A stretch of 21,586 nucleotides of DNA. Origin: a virus. Under the pieces are notes generated by a model. That model did not search any database. It was not told where the DNA came from and worked only from the letters and a program-made list of their open reading frames with translations. Position numbers and translations under genes: made by a program. This document shows positions 15,670 to 21,586 of this stretch, piece by piece (position 1 is the stretch's first letter; the number at the start of each line of letters is the position of its first letter). The stretch lies in the IMG/VR virus record IMGVR_UViG_3300032163_000007, positions 1 to 21,586 of that record; one strand, given 5' to 3'.

Positions 15670-16243
15670 GAAGATTGGTGTCATGCTGGTGGGTGGAATG
15701 TGCAGTGGCAAAAGCTATTACGCTAAAACACTCAAAGCAGGGATTAGAGGCTCTGGTATATTCAGCTTTGCATGCTCCTTAAAATCCATAGTAGGAAACC
15801 ATTATGCAAAGAAGGCTACCTTCAGCAAAGACGGCTCATACCCAGTGTATAGAAAGAGTATGGATGGTGGATGGGGGCTAGTATCAGGTAGATGGTTGCT
15901 GCAACAAATATCAGAAGCAATCAAGGCAATAGACTACTCCTGGTTTTACGTAGAGACCTACCGTCAGATTGTTGAAAGTCATTCAAAGTTCTTTATTATT
16001 GACGACTGTAGATTTAAAGAGGAGTATGAGTACTTCAAGGGGAAGTTTGAAAAGGTGATCCTTGTGTACCTCGATCTACCCAAAGCCCTTAGAGAAGAGC
16101 GATGTAAGAAGCTTTATGGTACCTCTATTGATACAGATCATGTGTCCGAGAAGGTGGAGTGGGCAAGAGAATATGCTAACTACTTTGTAAAAGAAGAGAA
16201 TAAAGAAAAAGAGCTCTTAGAGTTCATCAAAATCTTTGTCTAG
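15653..16243 (+). CDS. Deoxynucleoside monophosphate kinase-like P-loop protein
   Basis: This 196-residue protein starts at ATG 15653, six bases after AGGAGG at 15641-15646. Walker A is GGMCSGKS (14-21). SGRWLLQQISEAI (78-90) followed by YSWFYV, and the later FFIIDDCRFKEEYEYFK (113-129), match the 'GRxLLQxxG...W...xxDxRFxNE' signature of the phage dNMP kinase family (T4 gp1 type). Those enzymes phosphorylate dNMPs to feed phage DNA synthesis. Here the usual G-T-D after LLQ is replaced by S-E-A, so substrate range may differ. Its place between helicase and primase, overlapping both, supports a role in nucleotide supply during replication. A distant P-loop kinase of other specificity cannot be excluded. 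Confidence 0.8.
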   Translation: MATKSKKIGVMLVGGMCSGKSYYAKTLKAGIRGSGIFSFACSLKSIVGNHYAKKATFSKDGSYPVYRKSMDGGWGLVSGRWLLQQISEAIKAIDYSWFYVETYRQIVESHSKFFIIDDCRFKEEYEYFKGKFEKVILVYLDLPKALREERCKKLYGTSIDTDHVSEKVEWAREYANYFVKEENKEKELLEFIKIFV

Positions 16244-17285
16244 TCTTTATTCCTTTTTTGAGTCTAAGTTTGATGTGGAAGCAGGTAACTCCTACGATCC
16301 CAATCAAATAAAGATTTGTTGTCCCTTTTGTGAGGGCTCCCTAAAAGATAACGGCTCTACAAGAAGTAGAGACACAGAGTTCAAGTGTTATGTCCACCTA
16401 GGCAAGCAGATGTATTATTGCCAGAGGTGTGGTGCTAAGGGTGGGTTAAAGTCATTCTTTAAGAAGGTGTGGAATGTAGATCCCAAGGAAATGGGTATCT
16501 ACATCGAAAATACTACGGTAGCTACTGGAGAAGACCTACAATCAATTGTACTTAAGGCCATCTTCAGTACTCCCGCGGAAAAGACAAGGGTAGAGTTGCC
16601 AAAAGAGTATAGAGACTTGAATGTGAGGGAAGCTCTGAGTGGTAGAACAATTGGTAAAGCAGAGCTTCTCGCCTATGACTACGTCCTCAATAGAGGGTTA
16701 GAAGAGGACGAGGTAGCCTACTATAGACTGGGCTTTTGTTCAGAGGGTTATTATAAGGATAGGTTAATCATCCCCGTGGTGGAAAAAGGTGAAGTAGTCT
16801 ATTTCACAAACAGAATATATATGTGGAAGGGCAGTAGGCTTACACCGGAAGTCGAGAGGCAACTAAAGGCCATCGGTATACGCAAGACCATAAATCCATC
16901 AAAAGAGAAGGATCCCAACCTCCTAGGTAAGTCTGATGTAGTGTTCAACTTAGATTCTATACAATCAGGAGGTCAAGTCGTAATAACCGAAGGCCCATTT
17001 GACGCCATGCGTGTGGGTACGGATGCTGTAGCAATACTAGGATCCACTATGTCTAAGACTCAGATGACTAAGATTATGAAGAAGAGACCATCTAAGGTCA
17101 TTGTAATGCTAGATGGAGATGCCTGGGATAAGGCTCAGGCCATAGCAAAAGCATTTGAGGGGTTAGCCAATGTACACATAGCGCGTATAGGGGAGGCGGA
17201 TCCCGGAGATATGGAAAGATCTGAAAGTAGAGCTTATATAGAGTCCGCTGAGAAGTACGTAAGTGGTAAAGTAAGTTTTTTATAG
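16236..17285 (+). CDS. DNA primase (DnaG-type, zinc finger + Toprim), TTG start
   Basis: This 349-residue protein begins at TTG 16236. The frame has a stop at 16218-16220 and no ATG or GTG before the zinc finger except a GTG at residue 14 without a binding site, so TTG is effectively forced; it overlaps the previous stop by eight bases. The CHC2-like zinc binding site is CCPFC (28-32) and YYCQRCGAKGG (60-70). Residues 140-235 match the primase core start (ERYRLGF-like YYRLGFCSEGYYKDRLIIPV). The Toprim domain shows ITEGPFDAM (E252), then VIVMLDGD (D293 and D295). No C-terminal helicase-binding domain follows, so this is a short phage primase, acting with the helicase encoded upstream to lay lagging-strand primers. 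Confidence 0.93.
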   Translation: MSSLYSFFESKFDVEAGNSYDPNQIKICCPFCEGSLKDNGSTRSRDTEFKCYVHLGKQMYYCQRCGAKGGLKSFFKKVWNVDPKEMGIYIENTTVATGEDLQSIVLKAIFSTPAEKTRVELPKEYRDLNVREALSGRTIGKAELLAYDYVLNRGLEEDEVAYYRLGFCSEGYYKDRLIIPVVEKGEVVYFTNRIYMWKGSRLTPEVERQLKAIGIRKTINPSKEKDPNLLGKSDVVFNLDSIQSGGQVVITEGPFDAMRVGTDAVAILGSTMSKTQMTKIMKKRPSKVIVMLDGDAWDKAQAIAKAFEGLANVHIARIGEADPGDMERSESRAYIESAEKYVSGKVSFL

Positions 17286-17315
17286 AACACTAGTATAAGC
17301 GAAAAAGGAGATAGC

Positions 17316-17891
17316 ATGGCAGACATACAATTTATTTATAATTCGATCGTAGAGGATGATTGCTTCGGCATGGCAGTTAAAGAGGATAAGCTCTGTAAGC
17401 AGTGTGGGGCATATGATATGTGCCGAGACATCGTTGGCAAGGCAGAAGAGCAAGAAGTAGTTAAGCGTATCATAGAAGAGACGCCGGTTAAAGGAAAAGA
17501 GACCGTCGTAGTTTTAGATGACGAAGAGGTTGTTGAGAAGCCTAAAAAAGAGAAGGCTAAAAAGGCAAAGAAGGATGACGGAGCGTATAACAGTTTAGTG
17601 ACTCCATTTATCAACTACCTTAACATGAAAGATAAGTTCGAGTATGTGGATAAAGGTCTACAGGGACTTGCTGCCCAACTTAATGCTAAGACCTTCCTAA
17701 CGGTCAAAAGTTATAAGAAGCCCAACACAAAATACAATATTGTGTTTACAGCAGCAGCGCGAGGTATTCCTGGGGTAACAGAAAGGGTAGTAACAGCAGC
17801 CTACACTCAGCAGGTTTATGAGGGTTCGAGTTTCGAGGAGCTTCAAGGCATCGTGGAAGTATATTATAAGAAAGTGAAAGGTGCGAAATAA
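17316..17891 (+). CDS. Small protein with CFG...CxxCx5C motif and Lys-rich linker
   Basis: This 191-residue protein starts at ATG 17316 after AAGGAG at 17305-17310. Residues 15-36 contain C16-F-G and then C27-x2-C30-x5-C36, a four-cysteine pattern seen in many phage and bacterial proteins of unknown role that may bind zinc or an Fe-S cluster. Residues 74-88 are a Lys/Glu-rich linker (EKPKKEKAKKAKKDD). The C-terminal domain, about 90-191, is mixed alpha/beta with no clear match. It sits between primase and the dUTPase-fold gene and ends in a TAATG overlap with the latter, so it is likely part of the replication operon. A DNA-binding accessory role is plausible but unproven. Confidence 0.7.
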   Translation: MADIQFIYNSIVEDDCFGMAVKEDKLCKQCGAYDMCRDIVGKAEEQEVVKRIIEETPVKGKETVVVLDDEEVVEKPKKEKAKKAKKDDGAYNSLVTPFINYLNMKDKFEYVDKGLQGLAAQLNAKTFLTVKSYKKPNTKYNIVFTAAARGIPGVTERVVTAAYTQQVYEGSSFEELQGIVEVYYKKVKGAK

Positions 17892-18397
17892 TGATAGTAA
17901 ATCCTAAGCAGGCAGTAGACGATGGAGTAATTACAAATGTAGGCGATGGCCAGGTACAGCAAAATGGTATCGACATTCGTATTGATAGAATGTATAGAGT
18001 CAGGGGTTCAGCCTACCTGGGGATTGCTAAGAAGCTAATGCCCAATTTTGATGAGGTGCATCCACGTAAGAATGCTGAAACTGGTGAGTGGGTATTTGAT
18101 CTATCTCCGGAGCAGTCTTATGTATTCGACGCTGTTGAGGTTGTTGATATGCCTGAAAACCTGATGGCACTTATAGTTACTAGATCAACTCTAAACCGTT
18201 GTGGTATCCGGGTTACTTCTGGAGTATGGGATTCTGGTTTTCGTGGAACCCTCGGTGGTTTTATAAACACAGGAAGTATCCCAGCCTTTATTGAGCGTGG
18301 CAGCCGCATAGCACAAGTAGTATTTTATAATGCTGACTCCGCTTCAATGTATAACGGTCAATACCAGGATGGAAACAGTCAGAGTGTCGGAAAGTAG
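17891..18397 (+). CDS. dUTPase of the dCTP deaminase/dUTPase superfamily
   Basis: This 168-residue protein starts at ATG 17891 in a TAATG overlap, with AAAGGTG upstream. Motifs of the trimeric dUTPase/dCTP deaminase fold are in order: QNGIDIRI (24-31), RSTLNRCG (98-105), GVWDSGFRG (111-119), GSRIAQVVF (137-145) and YNGQYQDG (154-161). The VWDSGFRG block resembles archaeal-type dUTPases, where the Asp activates water. I see no glutamate in the LGGFINTG segment where dCTP deaminases keep the catalytic Glu of deamination, so hydrolysis of dUTP is the better guess. It would keep dUTP out of phage DNA and supply dUMP. The polymerase gene that follows overlaps its 3' end. Confidence 0.85.
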   Translation: MIVNPKQAVDDGVITNVGDGQVQQNGIDIRIDRMYRVRGSAYLGIAKKLMPNFDEVHPRKNAETGEWVFDLSPEQSYVFDAVEVVDMPENLMALIVTRSTLNRCGIRVTSGVWDSGFRGTLGGFINTGSIPAFIERGSRIAQVVFYNADSASMYNGQYQDGNSQSVGK

Positions 18398-21236
18398 CCC
18401 ACTTCGTAAATACTGTAACCCTAAGTGTAAGGGCTTTTGTGAGGATATCAAGGAGCCTGAGAGCTTCCATAATCCCCAGGCTAAGATAGTATTCTTAGTT
18501 GATGCTCCGGCATATGAGACTATAAAGGATCCTGATGACTCTTGGAGTACCACTGAGGTATTAAATACCGAGAGATACTGTGGTTATGAGTTCTTTGGCT
18601 TACTTCTTGATAATGGATTTAAGGAGAAGCAATTAAATGACGACATTACGATACTTCCTCTAACGGGGTGCATTCTACCGAAGTCAGCTGAACCTATCAA
18701 GGAAAAGCTTCACAGATCTTGCGCTAGATGTAACATTCTCAAAATTGTGGAAGACATTAATCCCCATATAGTGGTAGCTGTAGGAGAAGAGGCCTTAAGC
18801 GCTTTACCTAAGACTATTTCGGAGTTTCTGAGAATGGGACGCAAGAATGGTAAGTACATGGTAAACGTGTATAGGTCAGTTGCTCCACATAGACTCTACT
18901 ACTATCTTCCCGATTATGAGAAGGCAGTAACTGAATATGATAATAAGAATGATGTCCCATATAACGACTTTATGGCAAACATCAAAAATATTCTCCTTGT
19001 ACATAACACAGGGATCACGCCTAAGCCAGTTGATTATACCTTTATAGACACCCCAGAAAAGCTTGTGGAAGTCTATGAGATTATGAAGGCACAACCAATC
19101 CTAGCAACGGATATTGAAACATCTGGATTGGATCCTTTCTCTAAGAAGGCTAAGGTAGTGTCTATAAGCTTCTCTTGGGAGGAGCATCAAGGTATTTGTA
19201 TACCCCTCTACCATGACGAGTGTCCTTTTGATGAGGAGCAGCTCAAGGTTGTAGCAGAACTCGTCAAGGACATCTTAGAAGATGACAAAATTCTGAAGCT
19301 CCTACACAACGGGAAATTTGACTGCAACTACCTAGAGCTTACTATGGGCATTAAGACAGCCAATTTCGGTTTTGACACAATGCTTGCACATTACGCCCTG
19401 GATGAAGCCAGAGGTACTCATGGCTTGAAGCGGTTAGCTCTGCAACATACGGATCTTGGTGATTATGATGCATTCTTAGATACTTGGATGCAGGTAAATG
19501 GCCTGAAGAACTGTGGATACGATGTAATACCTCTTGACATTCTCTGGCAGTATAACTGCTGTGACACAGATGCCACTCTGAGATTATACAACCTATTTCG
19601 TGAGAGACTATTGGAGGAGCCTGGTGATCTTGGAGTGTTTAGAGACCTCATGGATATATCAGAGGCGTTCTCACAGATTGAGCGTAATGGTTGGACTATT
19701 GATCTCAGCGTCTTAGCGAAGCTAGAAGAGTCTATGCCCAAAGAGATTGAAGTGCTTACCCAGAACTTTTTTAGTTATCCTGAAGTTATAGATATTCAGA
19801 TGGAGCTGCAGTCAGTGGAGAATAAGAAGAAGTCTCCTAAGCAGCTGGAGTTTAATCCTGATTCACCAATACAGATGAGAAAGCTCCTATTTGATAAGCT
19901 TCAGTTACAGGAGTATATTCCCATGAAGAAGCTAAAAGACTTCTTGACGGATAAGGGTAAAGCTGAACGAATTAAGATGTTCAGAACAAGAACAAAATGG
20001 AAAACCATTAAAGATGTCCCATTAAAGTTTCTTAGCACGGGTGCAGAGGTTTTGGAGTTCTTCGACGAACTCGACGTACACGAATGTGTTAAGATTCTCA
20101 TGTCATTGAGAAAGCTTCAAAAGCTTTACGGCACATATGTGCAGCCAGTTAGAGATACCTGGATTAGTGATGATGGCTACGTACACGCAAGTAACCAAAT
20201 TGCAGGAACGCAGACAGGGCGACTAGCCTGCTCTAATCCAAATCTACAGAATATTCCTCGTGGTAGCACCATTAAGAATATGTTTATTAGTAAGTTCAAA
20301 GGTGGCTTAATTGGTCAGTTGGATTATTCTCAGATTGAGTTGAGAGTCGCTGCACTAGTCTCCAGAGAGCCTGTTCTGCTTGAATCTTATAGAAATGGCG
20401 AGGACATCCACAAGAGAACTGCTGCCATCGTTAATGAAATCGATATCAAGGAAGTTACAAAGGAGCAGAGACAAAATGTTAAAGATGTTAATTTTGGTAT
20501 TCTTTATGGCAGGTCTGCTTTTTCTTTGGCACCAAAGCTAAAGAAGACAGTTGACGAAGCAGAAGTATTTATCGAGAACTACTTTGAGAGGCTGCCTTTA
20601 TTGAAGCAGTTCATTGACAGCAAGAAGATGGAGATCATCGACTTGGAAGTATCAACTTCGATGTTTGGACGCAAAAGACGTTTCACAGGCCTCAACAAGA
20701 CTTGGATGAATTTTGCGAATGACAAAGAAAAGAGAGCATCTATTGAGGCGAATCTTCGAGAGGGTGTTAATCACGTCATTCAGTCAACTGCTGCTAGCTT
20801 CACACTATACAGTGTTATTGAGTTGGAAAAGTTTCTCAAGAGAAGTGGGCTTAAGTCTCAGATACTAGGAACGGTATATGACTCTATCATGCTAGACCTC
20901 TATCCTGGAGAGCAGGCAGAGGTACTCGCTAATGCTAAACGCATTATGGAAGAGGTAGGAGTTAGACTGGGTCTGGATTGGATTGACATTCCGATTGTAG
21001 CAGACTGCGAAGTAGGACCTAGATGGGGTAAACTGGCTCACGCCGTGTTTACTGAGAAGGACCGCGAAGAGATGATGGCGAACGAGGAGCAGCAGAAAAG
21101 GGCTCTTGATGGTAAGCGAGCAGATGAAGGTAAGAAGATCAAGGATTCCTTTAGCTCCTACTACGACCTAGCAAGCTCTCAGTTCTTACACTTTAACAAT
21201 GGGCAGCTTATGGAAGAAGACCTTTTTGCAGCATGA
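18369..21236 (+). CDS. Family A DNA polymerase with 3'-5' exonuclease and N-terminal UDG-like domain
   Basis: I choose ATG 18369 (955 residues), which overlaps the dUTPase gene by 29 bases; ATG 18330 would add 13 residues, and neither has a strong binding site. Residues 15-195 look like a family 4-type uracil-DNA glycosylase: CNPKCKGFC, IVFLVDAP, the pair C101/C118-x2-C121, NPHIVVAVGEEAL, VAPHR. Residues 240-410 are the DEDD exonuclease: TDIET (D248, E250), HNGKFDCN (D318), YNCCDTD (Y395-D399). The polymerase part shows TGRLACSNPNLQNIP, motif A LDYSQIE (D652), motif B with R701, K705, F709 and Y713, and motif C TVYDS (D838), where most enzymes have HDE. A charged 60-residue tail follows. It is the replicative polymerase. 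A UDG-fold fusion with PolA is, to my knowledge, also found in SPO1-like phages. Confidence 0.93.
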   Translation: METVRVSESSPLRKYCNPKCKGFCEDIKEPESFHNPQAKIVFLVDAPAYETIKDPDDSWSTTEVLNTERYCGYEFFGLLLDNGFKEKQLNDDITILPLTGCILPKSAEPIKEKLHRSCARCNILKIVEDINPHIVVAVGEEALSALPKTISEFLRMGRKNGKYMVNVYRSVAPHRLYYYLPDYEKAVTEYDNKNDVPYNDFMANIKNILLVHNTGITPKPVDYTFIDTPEKLVEVYEIMKAQPILATDIETSGLDPFSKKAKVVSISFSWEEHQGICIPLYHDECPFDEEQLKVVAELVKDILEDDKILKLLHNGKFDCNYLELTMGIKTANFGFDTMLAHYALDEARGTHGLKRLALQHTDLGDYDAFLDTWMQVNGLKNCGYDVIPLDILWQYNCCDTDATLRLYNLFRERLLEEPGDLGVFRDLMDISEAFSQIERNGWTIDLSVLAKLEESMPKEIEVLTQNFFSYPEVIDIQMELQSVENKKKSPKQLEFNPDSPIQMRKLLFDKLQLQEYIPMKKLKDFLTDKGKAERIKMFRTRTKWKTIKDVPLKFLSTGAEVLEFFDELDVHECVKILMSLRKLQKLYGTYVQPVRDTWISDDGYVHASNQIAGTQTGRLACSNPNLQNIPRGSTIKNMFISKFKGGLIGQLDYSQIELRVAALVSREPVLLESYRNGEDIHKRTAAIVNEIDIKEVTKEQRQNVKDVNFGILYGRSAFSLAPKLKKTVDEAEVFIENYFERLPLLKQFIDSKKMEIIDLEVSTSMFGRKRRFTGLNKTWMNFANDKEKRASIEANLREGVNHVIQSTAASFTLYSVIELEKFLKRSGLKSQILGTVYDSIMLDLYPGEQAEVLANAKRIMEEVGVRLGLDWIDIPIVADCEVGPRWGKLAHAVFTEKDREEMMANEEQQKRALDGKRADEGKKIKDSFSSYYDLASSQFLHFNNGQLMEEDLFAA

Positions 21237-21469
21237 TAGTATTTCCGGGTCAAAATTATAAGGGCTATCAGAAGGTCGCAGTTGACTGTGATTCAAGGCA
21301 GTCGCCCTACTGTAAGAAGAGGTCTCTGATTGCATATAGACGCTACAAGAAGAACGTCGAAAACCATAAGGGACGCTATGTGTGTAACCAGTGTGGCCTA
21401 GCTGAAAAGCATGGTGTATCCACAGAGGGTATGTTTTTGTTAAGGAAGTTCTTCAATGAGGAAAAGTAA
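21233..21469 (+). CDS. Small zinc-ribbon protein
   Basis: This 78-residue protein starts at ATG 21233 in an ATGA overlap with the polymerase stop. It has C19, C27 and the pair C51-x2-C54 in YVCNQCG, with a basic stretch between (KKRSLIAYRRYKKN). This is the layout of a small zinc ribbon, like the Zn parts found with phage HNH or AP2-type proteins, but there is no catalytic HNH core. Coupling to the polymerase suggests a replication-time accessory or DNA-binding role. I cannot name the family. Confidence 0.7.
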   Translation: MIVFPGQNYKGYQKVAVDCDSRQSPYCKKRSLIAYRRYKKNVENHKGRYVCNQCGLAEKHGVSTEGMFLLRKFFNEEK

Positions 21470-21478
21470 CGAAATAAA

Positions 21479-21498
21479 TTGTTATAGTAACATAACAA
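21479..21498 (+). repeat. 7-base inverted repeat with 6-base loop before the last gene
   Basis: TTGTTAT at 21479-21485 and ATAACAA at 21492-21498 are perfect inverted repeats around AGTAAC. The site lies in the 48-base gap between the zinc-ribbon gene and the final gene, eight bases before its AAGGAG. The stem is AT-rich and lacks a following T run, so it is not a terminator; an operator or weak RNA hairpin is possible. Confidence 0.45.
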
Positions 21499-21517
21499 CA
21501 AATATAAGGAGCAAAAC

Positions 21518-21586
21518 ATGGGTAATTTAGAAAATATAATGAACGGTACGAAAGTCTTTCTTGAGACTTACAAGACAAGAGATCCT
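21518..21586 (+). CDS. Start of a further gene, truncated by the window edge
   Basis: ATG 21518 lies six bases after AAGGAG at 21506-21511 and opens a frame with no stop for the remaining 23 codons (MGNLENIMNGTKVFLETYKT...). The good binding site and the clean gap make this a real gene start. Too little is present to suggest a function. Confidence 0.65.
   Translation, partial: MGNLENIMNGTKVFLETYKTRDP

Noticed and set aside
15661-16243. Kinase-like gene considered as an AAA helicase loader because it follows the helicase.
   Set aside because: The GRWLLQ and DDCRFKEE landmarks fit the dNMP kinase family and AAA sensor motifs are not present.
21479-21508. TTGTTA and TATAAG with 18-base spacing, like a bacterial promoter before the last gene.
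   Set aside because: The would-be -10 box overlaps the AAGGAG ribosome site, so transcription would begin just before the ATG and leave no usable leader.

Overview
The window is a compact segment of a tailed-phage genome. Everything reads on the + strand, almost without gaps. Seventeen complete genes and two edge-truncated genes fill about 98% of it; most gaps are under 50 bases and several genes overlap (TAATG, ATGA). I see no rRNA, tRNA, CRISPR, IS element, integrase, or convincing factor-independent terminator. Baseplate genes of the gpJ, gp25 and gpI types indicate a contractile-tailed (myovirus-like) phage. Strong AGGAGG-type ribosome binding sites and moderate-to-low GC are evident, but the host cannot be named from this sequence.

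Layout. (1) 1-5795, baseplate assembly: the end of a small structural protein, a probable tail/baseplate hub-type protein, a LysM + gpJ-like + gp25 fusion, baseplate protein J, and an FN3 + gpI-like tail protein. (2) 5830-9339, receptor-binding proteins: a fibre with a carbohydrate-binding-like jelly roll and a six-bladed Kelch propeller adhesin with a C-terminal chaperone/protease-like domain. (3) 9365-11361, the most unusual part: a 194-residue protein carrying three ELR repeats and a seven-cysteine loop, followed 11 bases later by a radical SAM enzyme with a full SPASM-type cysteine set. This is the architecture of a RiPP-type precursor/maturase pair, embedded next to virion adhesin genes. 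(4) 11380-14284, two unrecognised proteins (688 and 268 residues). (5) 14275-21586, replication and nucleotide metabolism: DnaB-type helicase, dNMP-kinase-like protein, single-Toprim primase with a forced TTG start, a CxxC protein, a dUTPase/dCTP-deaminase-fold protein, a family A DNA polymerase with an N-terminal uracil-DNA-glycosylase-like domain, a small Zn-ribbon protein and the start of one more gene.

How it fits together. Genes 1-5 would build the wedge and hub of the baseplate, the next two carry host recognition, and the radical SAM gene may modify the cysteine-rich neighbour, which by position is probably a virion or tail-tip protein. The replication block supplies primase, helicase and polymerase. 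The dUTPase and the UDG-like polymerase domain both point to uracil (or another unusual base) as an issue in this phage's DNA. The radical SAM/cysteine-rich pair is the best candidate for an undescribed system; its function is inference, but the enzyme motifs are plainly visible.
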